From Nostoc sp. CHAB 5844 (GTDB taxonomy: Bacteria; Cyanobacteriota; Cyanobacteriia; Cyanobacteriales; Nostocaceae): a stretch of DNA of 64,000 bases. The notes under the pieces were generated by a model. It ran no database searches. It worked only from the letters and a program-made list of their open reading frames with translations, and was not told the origin of the DNA. Positions 9,762-19,249 of the stretch are shown piece by piece. Made by a program: the position numbers and the translations under genes. Each line of letters opens with the position of its first letter. The stretch's first letter is position 1. The stretch covers positions 124,001-188,000 of the forward strand of contig NZ_JAIVFW010000002.1 in assembly GCF_020829595.1 (NCBI RefSeq). The letters run 5' to 3'.

Positions 9762-10681
9762 TTTTTATCTCGAGAAGCGGTCGATGGTAATCCAAGTAAA
9801 CGTGAAACCAGTACCAGTGCTTTACTACCAATCTGACGCACCCAGCTTAACAGACCAGGAGCTACAGCTTCCCGATCCACAGTTGGAGATAATCGAGCCT
9901 CTAACGACTCTTTGAGTTTTCTAATTGTCAGTGGTCTATTTAGGGTTCCCCGTTCCGCTAAGGAAATAGAACCCGTTTCTTCTGATACAACGACACAAAT
10001 ACAATTTTCGACCCGCTCAGTAATTCCCATTGCTGCCCGATGGCGTGTACCCAACTGGCGCGAGGCTGTGCGTCCCGAAAGTGGTAAAATTATACCCGAT
10101 GATACAATCCGTGAGCCACGAATCAAAGTCGCCCCATCATGTAACAAAGTTTTCGGCTGAAAAATTGTTTGTATAAGTTCCTTAGAGACATCAGCATTCA
10201 GCTTGACTCCAGGCACAGAAAAATCTCGCTCGTCAATTGGGCCAGTGGTTTCCAAAATTAGCAAAGCTCCGATTCGGTTTTTTGACAGTTCTTTAACCGC
10301 ATCCACAATTTCATCAATCACACTATCAGATTTGGGGATCGACAAACTGGATGTTTGAAACAACTGGTGTAATTCTCCACGTCCCAATTGTTCCAAAAAT
10401 CGCCGAAACTCTGATTGTAAGGCTACTGCCATCGCCACAGCACAACCAATGACTAATTTTTCTAGGACAAAATTTAGTAGTGGTAAACCCAATCTACCAC
10501 TGAGTGCCGATGCCAGCATTAAGATAATAAATCCTCGCACCATCCACAGTGTCCGGCGCTCGCTAATAATAACTAGTATCATGTACGTCAGCGCCAGCAC
10601 TAATACAATATCCAGAGTCCCAAGTAGCAAGGACTGCGACCATCCTAGGTTTGTCAGCCAATGCTTTGACCAATCTTTCAT
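9758..10681 (-). CDS. cdaA: Diadenylate cyclase CdaA (c-di-AMP synthase)
   Basis: Encodes 307 residues from ATG at 10681. The frame can be extended to 10801, but that extra N-terminus is only translated heptamer repeats (FILHTSHFILHTS), so I reject it. Three membrane helices (about residues 12-75) precede a DAC/DisA_N domain with the catalytic motifs [11 protein letters not shown] and [10 protein letters not shown]. It converts two ATP to cyclic di-AMP at the membrane, a signal linked to osmotic and potassium control. It shares an ATGA overlap with uppS downstream and is preceded by lysA; linkage to envelope genes is usual for CdaA. The gene is intact. Confidence 0.94.
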   Translation of the reverse strand: MKDWSKHWLTNLGWSQSLLLGTLDIVLVLALTYMILVIISERRTLWMVRGFIILMLASALSGRLGLPLLNFVLEKLVIGCAVAMAVALQSEFRRFLEQLGRGELHQLFQTSSLSIPKSDSVIDEIVDAVKELSKNRIGALLILETTGPIDERDFSVPGVKLNADVSKELIQTIFQPKTLLHDGATLIRGSRIVSSGIILPLSGRTASRQLGTRHRAAMGITERVENCICVVVSEETGSISLAERGTLNRPLTIRKLKESLEARLSPTVDREAVAPGLLSWVRQIGSKALVLVSRLLGLPSTASRDKK

Positions 10682-10689
10682 GACATCTG

Positions 10690-10885
10690 GAATGAAATAT
10701 GAAGTATGAAGTATGAAGTGTGAAGTATGAAGTATAAAGTATGAAGTGTGAAGTGTGAAATACAAATTTCGTCCTTTGGTTTTTAACCTAGCCTGCGGCA
10801 AGCCCCTTCGGGTCTACAGCTTTTCAGCTTTCATACTTCAAACTTTTTTCAAACTTCAGACTTCAGACTTCAGACTTCAGACTTT
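10690..10885. repeat. Long arrays of GAAGTAT/GAAGTGT heptamers
   Basis: About nine heptamers of the GAAGTAT / GAAGTGT type run from 10695 to 10760, and four copies of CAGACTT follow in inverted sense at about 10855-10885. They fill the spacer between cdaA and lysA and reach into the stop codon of lysA. A short GC-rich patch lies between the arrays. Confidence 0.8.
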
Positions 10886-12276
10886 TTTAGTCTTTCTGGT
10901 AGGCAATCTTGTCGAATCAAGTCTTGATAAGTTTCGCGTTGCAAAATCAAATTTGCTTCGCCATTTGCTACTACGACTGCTGCGGGTCGGGGTAAGCGGT
11001 TGTAGTTAGATGCCATACTGTAATTGTAAGCACCAGTTACCATAACCACGAGAATATCTCCTGGTTCAGTTTCTGGTAGTTGGGCATTCTTAATTAGGAT
11101 ATCTCCTGATTCGCAATGTTTACCAGCTACTGTGACTGTTTCTGTAACATTAGCAGACATTTTATTGGCAACTACAGCCCGATAAACTGACTGGTAAGTG
11201 ATTGGTCTAGGATTATCGGACATTCCGCCATCGACAGATACGTAGGTACGAATTTCTGGTACTACTTTCGTTGCGCCAATGGTATAGGCAGTAACACATG
11301 CTGTAGCAATCAACGATCGCCCTGGTTCACATAATAGCTTTGGTAAAGGCAAATTTTCAGCGGCACAAGCTTCTTGAATAACTTCACAAATTACCTTTAC
11401 CCAATCTTCAATACTGGGTGGATCATCTGATTGGGTGTACTGAACGCCTAACCCACCACCAATATTGAGTTCGGTTAAATTTAAACCGTACTTAGCAGTA
11501 TCGCGGAACCACTGCACCATCACAGCCGCTAAATCTTGATGAGGTTGCAGTTCAAAAATTTGCGAACCAATATGAGCATGTAAACCTACGCAGTTTAAGG
11601 AAGGTTGTTTGCTGACAAAGGTAAACACTTCATCTAAGTCGTTGGGATCAAAGCCAAACTTACTATCTAAGTGTCCCGTGCGTATATATTCGTGGGTGTG
11701 ACATTCAATACCAGGAGTTAACCGCAGCATTATCCGAACTGGTGGGATGTTTTGGGTCAATTCCACCAAATTATGTAATTCTTGCCAGTTATCGACGACA
11801 ATCGTGACACCAGATTCAATTGCCAAAACTAGCTCTGGACGAGATTTGTTATTACCGTGGAGGTAAATTTTCTCAGGACTAACACCAGCAGTTAAAGCTG
11901 TGTAAAGTTCGCCGCCAGAGACGACATCAATTCCTAAGCCTTCCGAGGCAGCGATCGCACAAACTGCTAAACAATTCCAAGCTTTAGAAGCATATAATAC
12001 CTGTGATTCACCTTGGTAGTATCGCCCAAAAGCATCTCGGTATTGCCGACAAGCCAAACGGAGGGTTTCTTCATCTAAAATATATAAAGGTGAACCAAAC
12101 TGCTGAACTAGGGTTGTGACATCACACCCACCAATCTCCAAGCAGTCATCACTGCTAACTTTAGCCGTTAAAGGTAACAATTCCTGGTTGGGTGAAATAG
12201 TTTCGTTTAGGTTGTGCCTTTGCGGCAAATACTGAGTACCAGTATGTTGAACCTCAGTGGGGTGAGTCGATACCAT
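10870..12276 (-). CDS. lysA: Diaminopimelate decarboxylase
   Basis: Encodes 468 residues of a fold-III PLP enzyme that decarboxylates meso-diaminopimelate to L-lysine. The PLP lysine lies in VLYASKAWN (about residue 96); other marks are the substrate-binding HAHIGSQ, the glycine loop NIGGGLGV, CEPGRSL and the C-terminal GAYNYSMASNYN. The N-terminus is about 40 residues longer than in many homologs, as is common in cyanobacteria. The stop codon falls inside a heptamer-repeat array, so the last few residues (KKSEV) are repeat-derived. It is upstream of cdaA and uppS in the same direction. Confidence 0.95.
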   Translation of the reverse strand: MVSTHPTEVQHTGTQYLPQRHNLNETISPNQELLPLTAKVSSDDCLEIGGCDVTTLVQQFGSPLYILDEETLRLACRQYRDAFGRYYQGESQVLYASKAWNCLAVCAIAASEGLGIDVVSGGELYTALTAGVSPEKIYLHGNNKSRPELVLAIESGVTIVVDNWQELHNLVELTQNIPPVRIMLRLTPGIECHTHEYIRTGHLDSKFGFDPNDLDEVFTFVSKQPSLNCVGLHAHIGSQIFELQPHQDLAAVMVQWFRDTAKYGLNLTELNIGGGLGVQYTQSDDPPSIEDWVKVICEVIQEACAAENLPLPKLLCEPGRSLIATACVTAYTIGATKVVPEIRTYVSVDGGMSDNPRPITYQSVYRAVVANKMSANVTETVTVAGKHCESGDILIKNAQLPETEPGDILVVMVTGAYNYSMASNYNRLPRPAAVVVANGEANLILQRETYQDLIRQDCLPERLKKSEV

Positions 12277-12487
12277 AATTAGATCAATTGTCCTTTTACA
12301 AATTAAGGGCGCGAAGAAGTATCCCGATTTTCAGTTTACCAACACAGTGTTGAGTGCTGAGTGCTGAGTGCTGAGTAAAAAGTACGAGATAACCTTCATG
12401 CAGCCGGAAATCAGCCATGAAGTTAAGGTAGTTTGAACTCAGCACTTTTAATCAACGCTTTGTCATCTTATTCAAATAAACGCTTGA
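12277..12487. repeat. GTGCTGA heptamer array and spacer upstream of lysA
   Basis: Four tandem copies of GTGCTGA-type heptamers (about 12348-12374) with an inverted partner CTCAGCAC near 12438. Nothing coding is seen. The lysA promoter must lie in the first part. Confidence 0.65.
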
Positions 12488-13167
12488 TGTGAATTAAAAA
12501 CACTTCTGCTCCCACAAGGGTTTCTAGATTCACCCAACATCCTGGCTTTGGGACTTGAATCATCAGATTTTGGAATTCTTTCCTTACGCCGCAATCAAGT
12601 ACAAGAATATTTAGTGTGGCGCGTGTATGACGGTGAATTTGATTGGTTTAAGTTAGAGCAAGAGGAATATATTTAGCTTGTAAGCTTTTGTGCTTACAAG
12701 TTACACAATTGAAATTTTGGGGAAAAACTTCAAACCCTCTCCCCTGCTCACGCCAGTTGCTACAACTGAGGTTCCTCCCTTCGGGTTCGCAGTTCCGTGA
12801 CTGTCGGCAAAGCCGACGACACTTGCTTCAACGCTCTTAACCCGCGCAACGCAGTGTCTCCCCAACGGACTGCTCACCGCAACGCACTGGCTCCTCTGCT
12901 CAAGAGCCACGCCAGTCGCGCGGCTGTCGGGAAACCCGCAAGGGGAGCCAGCGCGCCCCTTGCGGTCTCAACAAGCAAACTTTTGTGATTATTAGCTTAC
13001 CTAATGAAGATGGGGTAATTTACTCCCAAGTCTTTCCGGGTTTTATAGATAAAGCGGCATTATTAGCCGGAAATTTAGAGAAAGTTTTAGAAGTTTTGCA
13101 GCAAGGTTTGGCTAGTGCAGAAGACCAGAGTTTTGTGGAAATCTTCGTCAGTAAGTACCTGTCATAA
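12488..13167 (+). pseudogene. Uma2-family (DUF820) endonuclease, truncated and interrupted
   Basis: Two separated stretches read as the C-terminal half of a Uma2/DUF820 PD-(D/E)XK nuclease. The first (about 12488-12676) contains LRRNQVQEYLVWRVYDG and EFDWFKLEQEEYI and then meets TAG. The second (12985-13167) contains ISLPNEDGVIYSQVFPGF, LLAGNLEKVLEVLQQGLAS and the family ending. The order matches the family, where the two join directly (EEYI-LP-DEDGVI-SQVFPG). Between them sits a GC-rich palindromic insertion. The catalytic N-terminal half is also missing, with a stop at 12485, so the gene is dead. Confidence 0.78.
12673..12998. mobile_element. GC-rich palindromic repeat inserted in the Uma2 gene
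   Basis: An insertion of about 319 bp lies between two copies of TTAGCTT (12673-12679 and 12992-12998), a candidate target-site duplication. It starts with a small palindrome (CTTGTAAGC/GCTTACAAG, 12677-12700) and carries GC-rich inverted modules such as GTCGGCAAAGCCGAC and CTGTCGGGAAACCCGC. The same modules recur near 26.9, 32.3, 50.5 and 62.5 kb. It codes for nothing recognisable, so it would need help in trans to move. Confidence 0.6.
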
Positions 13168-13464
13168 TATTGATCAGTTAGTTGAATTAAATCAAACACA
13201 AGTAAAAATTGCTTTAAGTCGTTATGAATTCAAAATTAATCAACTAACAAAAAGTAACGATCCTGTGCATATATCTGGGTCATTTTTGAGTGCAAACTGT
13301 CTTTCAAAGTCATAGTAATTACGTTTATACTAAACTGCTATTGTCTATAAAACTAACTTCTATAATAGTCTGGAGGCGATCGCTCACTTCAATTGCGCTC
13401 CTCCTTTCCAATTTTTGCTCTACTTCAATATCCTTTAACTTAATTCCCATAAGGCGTAATCAAT
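13168..13464. other. Spacer before rimI
   Basis: AT-rich. A 66-codon plus-strand frame (13115-13315) has no motif I recognise and overlaps the Uma2 remnant; it is not called. One HIP1 site (GCGATCGC) lies at about 13377. Confidence 0.4.
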
Positions 13465-14013
13465 GTGATGTCATCAGACTTAAAATTACGGCCGCTCACA
13501 ACAGATGACCTGAGTGCAATCCTAGAGCTAGATCAAGCCTGTTTTGGTGGTCTTTGGACAATAGAGGGCTATCAACGCGAGTTAGATAGTCCTAACAGCG
13601 AATTACTGGGTTTATTTTCGCCCTTGTCTAGCATTAAACTTTTGGGTATGGGTTGCTTTTGGTCGATTGTAGACGAAGCCCACATTACAATTTTGGCGAT
13701 TCACCCCCGATATCACCGTCAAGGTTTAGGACAGACTTTATTGTATGCTCTCCTGAAGACAGCTTGCGATCGCGGTTTAGAGCGAGCCACCCTCGAAGTT
13801 AGAGCTTCTAATCTTGCTGCCATATCCTTATATCAAAAATTTGGTTTCAAAACTGCTGGGCGACGACGGCGTTATTACAAAGATAACGGCGAGGATGCCT
13901 TGATTCTTTGGCTATCAGATTTACAGTACCCACAGTTTCAGCAAACTTTAGACAACTGGCACACAATCGTGAGCAAACAGTTGAGCCAATTCTCTTGGCA
14001 ACTGATTAGTTAG
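13465..14013 (+). CDS. rimI: Ribosomal-protein-alanine N-acetyltransferase (GNAT)
   Basis: Encodes 182 residues of a GNAT acetyltransferase. The acetyl-CoA loop is HPRYHRQGLGQTLLYALL (R/QxxGxG/A type, about residue 90), followed by ATLEVRASNLAAISLYQKFGFK and RRRYYKDNGEDALILWL, which are the RimI signatures. RimI acetylates the N-terminal alanine of ribosomal protein S18. An ATG at 13468 directly after the called one is an equal candidate start. It sits between lysA and clpC, an order often seen in cyanobacteria. Confidence 0.88.
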   Translation: MMSSDLKLRPLTTDDLSAILELDQACFGGLWTIEGYQRELDSPNSELLGLFSPLSSIKLLGMGCFWSIVDEAHITILAIHPRYHRQGLGQTLLYALLKTACDRGLERATLEVRASNLAAISLYQKFGFKTAGRRRRYYKDNGEDALILWLSDLQYPQFQQTLDNWHTIVSKQLSQFSWQLIS

Positions 14014-14523
14014 CAGTGTCAAAGAGGGACTAGAGGTTAGAGGCTAGAAATTAGTTTGCTTACTTTGCACTTAGGACTCTCAAATCAGAGTTAGTAGAAA
14101 AACTCATCACAAATGATAGATAACAAAGGACAAATGACCATTGACAACCGAGAAAATATCAACTTTATACAATCTTTTATTCATTAAAATATTTAATCAA
14201 TATCGAGTTTTTATTTTAAATAAAAAATATTTGTATAAATATTTTGACTTTTCCAATCAAAGTATGCTAATAATTGGTATTTGGGATTGGTAAAATAAAT
14301 TTACAATACCAGCAACAAACTATTGACAATCTAGGCTCAAAAGCTGGGAAATTAAAGCTCCTCAATCCAGTAGCCACAGCAAAATTCATCAGAAGTTGAC
14401 AACTTCACTCATCAAACTGAGTAGTCTCCCTTGGATGTCTATTATTTGTGATACAGACACCCGAAACCTTAGCCTGTGCTAAAATCAGCGTACCGGCACG
14501 ACGCAGGTGATGGGAAAAATGCC
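14014..14523. promoter_or_regulatory. Long AT-rich leader upstream of clpC
   Basis: About 510 bp without a gene. It includes a very AT-rich block (14160-14300) and two TTGACA-like hexamers (near 14323 and 14395). Promoters for clpC are likely here, but I cannot place a start site. Confidence 0.4.
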
Positions 14524-16995
14524 ATGTTTGAACGCTTCACAGAAAAAGCCATTAAGGTAATCATGCTGGCCCAAGAAGAGGCCCGCCGTTTAGGTCACAA
14601 CTTTGTGGGAACCGAACAGATCCTCCTGGGTCTGATTGGGGAAGGCACAGGAGTTGCGGCCAAGGTGCTGAAATCAATGGGTGTCAATCTCAAAGATGCC
14701 CGTATTGAAGTAGAAAAAATCATAGGCCGGGGTTCAGGCTTTGTGGCCGTGGAAATTCCGTTTACGCCACGGGCAAAGCGGGTTCTAGAACTATCCCTAG
14801 AAGAAGCGCGCCAATTAGGGCATAACTACATTGGCACCGAGCATCTGCTGTTGGGCCTGATCCGGGAAGGGGAAGGTGTAGCAGCCAGGGTGCTAGAAAA
14901 CCTTGGGGTGGATCTATCTAAGGTAAGAACCCAAGTCATCCGAATGCTGGGAGAAACAGCAGAGGTTTCGGCGACCGGGCAATCGGGACGCACTAAAACT
15001 CCTACCTTGGATGAATTTGGCTCGAACCTAACCCAGATGGCGACGGATAACAAGCTTGATCCAGTCGTAGGACGCGCCAAAGAAATTGAGCGCGTAATTC
15101 AGATTTTGGGCCGCCGGACAAAAAATAACCCAGTGCTGATTGGTGAACCAGGGGTTGGTAAGACTGCGATCGCTGAAGGTTTAGCGAGCCGGATTGCCAA
15201 CAAAGATGTCCCCGACATCCTGGAAGACAAGCGCGTAGTCACGCTGGATATCGGTTTGCTGGTAGCAGGCACCAAATACCGGGGTGAATTTGAAGAGCGC
15301 CTGAAGAAAATCATGGATGAAATTCGTCAGGCGGGTAACGTGATTCTCGTAATTGACGAGGTACACACCCTAATTGGTGCAGGTGCAGCCGAAGGTGCAA
15401 TTGACGCAGCCAACATCCTCAAACCAGCATTGGCTAGAGGTGAATTGCAGTGTATCGGTGCCACCACCTTAGATGAATACCGCAAGCACATCGAGCGCGA
15501 TGCAGCCTTAGAACGCCGCTTCCAGCCAGTAATGGTAGGTGAACCGTCAGTCGATGAAACTATAGAAATATTGCATGGATTGCGCGATCGCTACGAGCAA
15601 CATCACAAGTTGAAAATTTCTGATGAAGCTTTAATCGCAGCAGCGAAATTGTCTGACCGTTATATCAGCGATCGCTACTTGCCAGACAAAGCCATCGACT
15701 TGATTGATGAAGCAGGTTCGCGCGTGCGGTTAATCAACTCCCAACTGCCCCCCGCAGCCAAAGAGTTAGATAAAGAACTGCGCCAAATCTTAAAAGAAAA
15801 AGATGATGCAGTGCGTTCCCAAGACTTTGATCGGGCTGGGGAACTGCGCGATCGGGAAATGGAAATCAAAGCCGAAATTCGTGCCATTGCTCAAAGCAAA
15901 ACCAACGGTGCTGGTGGTGATGGTGTAGAACCCGTCGTCACCGAAGAAGACATCGCCCACATCGTCGCTTCCTGGACAGGCGTACCCGTCAACAAGCTCA
16001 CCGAATCCGAATCCGAGAAGTTGCTGCACATGGAAGACACCTTGCATCAGCGCTTAATCGGTCAAGAAGATGCGGTGAAAGCAGTTTCACGGGCAATTCG
16101 CCGTGCGCGTGTCGGTTTGAAAAACCCCAACCGACCCATCGCCAGCTTTATCTTCTCTGGGCCGACTGGTGTAGGTAAAACTGAGTTGGCAAAATCCTTG
16201 GCTGCATACTTCTTCGGCTCTGAAGAAGCAATGATCCGCCTGGATATGTCGGAATATATGGAACGTCACACCGTCAGCAAACTAATTGGTTCGCCTCCTG
16301 GTTATGTTGGTTATAACGAAGGCGGTCAATTAACCGAAGCTGTACGCCGTCGTCCATATACTGTGGTGCTGTTCGACGAAATCGAAAAAGCCCACCCCGA
16401 TGTCTTCAATATGCTGCTGCAAATTTTAGAAGACGGACGGTTAACCGATGCTAAAGGTCGCACCGTTGACTTCAAGAACACCTTGCTGATTTTGACATCC
16501 AACATCGGTTCCAAGGTAATCGAAAAAGGCGCTTCCACCATCGGCTTCGAGTTTACCGAAGATGCAGGCGAATCGCAGTATAACCGCATCAAAACTCTGG
16601 TCAACGAAGAACTCAAACAGTACTTCCGTCCAGAATTCCTCAACCGTTTGGATGAAATCATCGTCTTCCGTCAACTCAACCGCGAAGAAGTCACCCAAAT
16701 CGCCGACATCATGCTCAAAGAAGTCTTTGGTCGCCTGACAGAAAAAGGTATCGCCTTAGAAGTCACCGAACGCTTCAAAGACCGCCTTATCCAAGAAGGT
16801 TACAGCCCCAGCTACGGCGCAAGACCGTTACGCCGGGCAATTATGCGCCTCTTGGAAGATAGCCTAGCAGAAGAAATTCTGTCTGGTCGCATCAAAGATG
16901 GTGATACAGCCGTTGTTGATGTCGATGAAAACGGCAATGTGCAAGTCAGTTCTCAACAGCGCCGAGAATTGTTACCTCAAGGAATTGAGTCGTAA
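14524..16995 (+). CDS. clpC: Clp protease ATP-binding subunit ClpC
   Basis: Encodes 823 residues from ATG 14524 ([20 protein letters not shown], the conserved ClpC start). The frame extends 16 codons further to 14476, but those residues do not look like ClpC. Order: two Clp-N repeats (1-145), AAA+ domain 1 with Walker [10 protein letters not shown] (about 205), a UVR-containing middle region (about 420-450), and AAA+ domain 2 with GPTGVGKTE (about 550). It unfolds proteins and feeds them to ClpP; a clpP gene lies at 33157 in this window. The gene is intact and ends in a strong terminator. Confidence 0.96.
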   Translation: MFERFTEKAIKVIMLAQEEARRLGHNFVGTEQILLGLIGEGTGVAAKVLKSMGVNLKDARIEVEKIIGRGSGFVAVEIPFTPRAKRVLELSLEEARQLGHNYIGTEHLLLGLIREGEGVAARVLENLGVDLSKVRTQVIRMLGETAEVSATGQSGRTKTPTLDEFGSNLTQMATDNKLDPVVGRAKEIERVIQILGRRTKNNPVLIGEPGVGKTAIAEGLASRIANKDVPDILEDKRVVTLDIGLLVAGTKYRGEFEERLKKIMDEIRQAGNVILVIDEVHTLIGAGAAEGAIDAANILKPALARGELQCIGATTLDEYRKHIERDAALERRFQPVMVGEPSVDETIEILHGLRDRYEQHHKLKISDEALIAAAKLSDRYISDRYLPDKAIDLIDEAGSRVRLINSQLPPAAKELDKELRQILKEKDDAVRSQDFDRAGELRDREMEIKAEIRAIAQSKTNGAGGDGVEPVVTEEDIAHIVASWTGVPVNKLTESESEKLLHMEDTLHQRLIGQEDAVKAVSRAIRRARVGLKNPNRPIASFIFSGPTGVGKTELAKSLAAYFFGSEEAMIRLDMSEYMERHTVSKLIGSPPGYVGYNEGGQLTEAVRRRPYTVVLFDEIEKAHPDVFNMLLQILEDGRLTDAKGRTVDFKNTLLILTSNIGSKVIEKGASTIGFEFTEDAGESQYNRIKTLVNEELKQYFRPEFLNRLDEIIVFRQLNREEVTQIADIMLKEVFGRLTEKGIALEVTERFKDRLIQEGYSPSYGARPLRRAIMRLLEDSLAEEILSGRIKDGDTAVVDVDENGNVQVSSQQRRELLPQGIES

Positions 16996-17030
16996 TTCAC
17001 GTTTGGGATTGAGTCTCAAATAAATATTAG

Positions 17031-17065
17031 AAAACGGTAGAGTATTAATTGCTCTACCGTTTTTT
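17031..17065 (+). terminator. Rho-independent terminator of clpC
   Basis: A perfect 11-base stem (AACGGTAGAGT... paired with ...GCTCTACCGTT) with a short AT loop is followed by TTTTTT. It lies 35 bp after the clpC stop. Confidence 0.9.
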
Positions 17066-17119
17066 GTTATTGATATACAGCTATATGTAATATTGAATCT
17101 GTTCACTGCCTAAATAGTT

Positions 17120-17214
17120 ATAGGACTTATGCAGAATTATGAAAAAACGAACCGCAAAGGGCGCAAAGGACACGAAGTTATAAGAGTCTGAGAGAGTTAT
17201 TGCGTAAGTCCTAT
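17120..17214. repeat. MITE-like element with TAGGACTTA ends
   Basis: A 95-bp unit bounded by inverted ends ATAGGACTTATGCA and TGCGTAAGTCCTAT, with an internal CGCAAAGGGCGCAAAGGA segment. A relative with the same ends and similar core lies at 62666-62759. No coding capacity. Confidence 0.75.
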
Positions 17215-17303
17215 GGTTATTTTTACAAAAAATAACTCATATATGATACGAGTGGTAGGAAAATTAAGGACATATCATATTTTCTGGTGATAAAGAGTGA
17301 ATC

Positions 17304-17531
17304 ATGGCTGACAACAAAGAAAACAGTAATTTCTGGACGACTGTTCCGGGAATATTGACGGGAGTTTCTTCCGTAATAGCAGCTATAGGAGCTATTTATA
17401 TAGCTACTCATAAACCTCCTGATAAAACAGTAGGCACCCCAGATATTACTCCTTCGGCTCAAAATAACTGGAGCAATGGGTTATGGTGCGTGATCGCTTT
17501 TAGGGTAGCTGACTGTAGGTATCGGTGTTAG
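17304..17531 (+). CDS. Small membrane protein, possibly truncated
   Basis: Encodes 75 residues starting MADNKENSNFWTTVPG, then one hydrophobic helix (ILTGVSSVIAAIGAIYIA) and a short hydrophilic tail. The opening resembles a cyanobacterial family in which the same helix precedes a longer domain. The end here (CVIAFRVADCRYRC) looks like out-of-frame sequence, so it may be a truncated copy. Function unknown. Confidence 0.5.
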   Translation: MADNKENSNFWTTVPGILTGVSSVIAAIGAIYIATHKPPDKTVGTPDITPSAQNNWSNGLWCVIAFRVADCRYRC

Positions 17532-17600
17532 TGGGGTAGTGCGATCACAATCAAATACTTGATATCATCAATCGTAAAAAGCTATTCAAACTCCTCAACC

Positions 17601-17831
17601 ATGACTGAATTACTACAGCTTGCTATTGCAGAAATTGAAAAATTACCAGCAGAAGAACAAAATGCGATCGCTACCCGTCTTCTAGCTGAACTCAAAGACG
17701 AGCAAAGCTGGAAAATTCGCTTTCAAGCCACAACAGATAATCAATGGGATAGTTTAGCTGAGATGGTACGCCAAGAAATCGCAGATGGAGAAATTACACC
17801 TCTCGATGAAGTTTTTCCATCTCAGTCATGA
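17601..17831 (+). CDS. Antitoxin-like protein of a type II toxin-antitoxin pair
   Basis: Encodes 76 residues from ATG 17601 (MTELLQLAIAEIEKLPAEEQ); the longer frame from 17559 adds 14 unlikely residues. The N-terminal amphipathic helix and the acidic tail (EIADGEITPLDEVFPSQS) are usual for small cyanobacterial antitoxins paired with ParE/RelE-type toxins. It overlaps the next gene by 4 bp (ATGA), as expected for such a pair. It should neutralise the toxin and repress the operon; no clear operator was seen. Confidence 0.75.
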   Translation: MTELLQLAIAEIEKLPAEEQNAIATRLLAELKDEQSWKIRFQATTDNQWDSLAEMVRQEIADGEITPLDEVFPSQS

Positions 17832-18097
17832 AGTCCAGTGTAACAAAGACATTTCGCAAGCAACTTGATCAACTTCCTGCTTCCATTCAAGAACAAGCTG
17901 CTAAAGCATACGACTTGTGGCGTTCCGACCCTTATCATAACAGTCTTCAATTTAAACGAGTGAGTCAGCGTCAACCGATATACTCTGCTCGTGTGGGAAT
18001 TAACTATCGTGTTCTCGGACTACTAGAGGAAGGTCACATCTACTGGTTTTGGATAGGGACTCATGATGAGTATGATGAGTTACTTCAGCGACTTTAA
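17828..18097 (+). CDS. RelE/ParE-superfamily toxin
   Basis: Encodes 89 residues: a basic N-terminal helical hairpin (KTFRKQLDQLPASIQEQAAKAYDLW), then beta strands with PIYSARVGINYRVLG and a tail IYWFWIGTHDEYDELLQRL. This is the compact RelE/ParE fold; the tail with His/Tyr near the end resembles mRNA-cleaving family members more than gyrase-poisoning ones, but I cannot decide. It is coupled by ATGA to the antitoxin gene. Confidence 0.8.
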   Translation: MKSSVTKTFRKQLDQLPASIQEQAAKAYDLWRSDPYHNSLQFKRVSQRQPIYSARVGINYRVLGLLEEGHIYWFWIGTHDEYDELLQRL

Positions 18098-18119
18098 TAC
18101 TATTAACGGGTAATTAATT

Positions 18120-18415
18120 ATGCAAATAACTATTCCACCTCATCTCCAAAGTACTTATCAATTAATCCAATGTACTTTTCCTGATGGTATTGACGCACAA
18201 AAAAAAAATATGAAGCTCTTTTAGCATTACTAAGGGAGGAAATGTCCGATAGAAACCTAGCAGAAGTTATAGCTTACTACACTGGTAAAGAGAATAACGT
18301 GGTACTTAATGACGTATATCGAGTACAGTCAATTGATATTCCGAAAGCTGAAACTATTGCTAGTTTAAAAACACTTTTACTTAGTTGTGGTTATCAAAAT
18401 TGGCTAGATGAGTGA
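18120..18415 (+). pseudogene. Small protein gene with a frameshift at an A10 run
   Basis: ATG at 18120 opens a frame (MQITIPPHLQSTYQLIQC...) that ends after 34 codons. The frame starting beyond the run of ten A residues at 18199-18208 continues smoothly for about 69 codons (YEALLALLREEMSDRNLAEV, then VYRVQSIDIPKAETIASLKT) to TGA at 18413-18415, overlapping the next gene by 8 bp. One extra A, or two fewer, would rejoin the halves into a protein of about 98 residues. So it is either a recent frameshift or a gene expressed through polymerase slippage. I do not recognise the family. Confidence 0.7.
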
Positions 18416-18689
18416 TTCAAAAGCAGTCGAACTCGTCAGTTGTTTTATACTTAAAGCAACATTATACTCAACAAATATATCCTGTCAAATTTACATGAAG
18501 CCGACAAATGAACAAACTCAGGGACTCTACAGGCTTTGTTATCGATTTACTAATGTAATTTATCCTGGATGGCAATGCAAAAGCATCGAACTTGTTAGGA
18601 TAGATGAACGTACTGGCAATTTATATGTACTTGTTGCTGGAGAAGATTTAGACTTTGAAATCAAACCAAGCGGAGGTTTTGAACCATGA
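18408..18689 (+). CDS. Small DUF6888-like protein
   Basis: Encodes 93 residues. The central YMKPTNEQTQGLYRLCYRFTNVIYPGWQ and the ending LYVLVAGEDLDFEIKPSGGF resemble the short cyanobacterial DUF6888 family (assignment from memory of the pattern). It overlaps its upstream neighbour by 8 bp and the downstream gene by 4 bp (ATGA), so the three are one transcription and translation unit. Function unknown. Confidence 0.65.
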   Translation: MSDSKAVELVSCFILKATLYSTNISCQIYMKPTNEQTQGLYRLCYRFTNVIYPGWQCKSIELVRIDERTGNLYVLVAGEDLDFEIKPSGGFEP

Positions 18690-19249
18690 CTGTAGCTAAG
18701 TATCAAGCAATGAGTCTTAATCAACTACGTCGATATGTTCTTACCCACCGCGAAGATATTGAAGCATTTCATGTATATATTGATCGTTCAAAATCTGAAG
18801 GGAGAATGGTCAGTTTAGACATGAGTGATGAGAATTGGGAAGAACAAGTTAAAAAAGTAATTAAAAAAGCAATCAAAAATAGTTCAACTGCTATTCGGTG
18901 GTACTGTGATAAAACAGTGGAAAATAGTATTGAAGTTCAAACAATTACTCAATGGTGGAGTCAGTTAGATAGCAAAAATGCCACAATATACCATATTACT
19001 GGAATAGAAATTGATAAAGAAATTGGTATTTGGGAACCAACTCAACTGAATTCACCAGTAAAATTGACAATTATTGAGCCAAGTTTAGAAATTGGACAAT
19101 TCACTACATTAGTAAAATATAAAGATAAAAATAGGGTTCCAAATCAAATAGAAGCAGTTGCTATTGATTTAGATACGGAAAAGGAAAATCTATTTATTTG
19201 GCCGACTACATCAGCAGAAGTCTTTATTTTTGCTAAAGAAACAATCTAA
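18686..19249 (+). CDS. DUF6887-like N-terminus with a C-terminal extension
   Basis: Encodes 187 residues. The first 40 (YQAMSLNQLRRYVLTHREDI, EAFHVYIDRS) fit the short DUF6887 family that is often adjacent to DUF6888. An extra 130 residues follow, with a Lys-rich helix (EEQVKKVIKKAIKNSS) and beta-rich sequence that I do not recognise. Coupling to the DUF6888-like gene suggests the two products act together, in the manner of a small two-component module; this is inference. Confidence 0.65.
   Translation: MTVAKYQAMSLNQLRRYVLTHREDIEAFHVYIDRSKSEGRMVSLDMSDENWEEQVKKVIKKAIKNSSTAIRWYCDKTVENSIEVQTITQWWSQLDSKNATIYHITGIEIDKEIGIWEPTQLNSPVKLTIIEPSLEIGQFTTLVKYKDKNRVPNQIEAVAIDLDTEKENLFIWPTTSAEVFIFAKETI

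Noticed and set aside
10682-10801. N-terminal extension of cdaA (40 codons)
   Set aside because: It is translated heptamer repeat and CdaA homology begins at the ATG at 10681.
13115-13315. 66-codon plus-strand frame
   Set aside because: It starts inside the Uma2 remnant and has no recognisable features.
14476-14523. 16-codon extension of clpC
   Set aside because: The conserved ClpC N-terminus starts at 14524 and the extension has no similarity.
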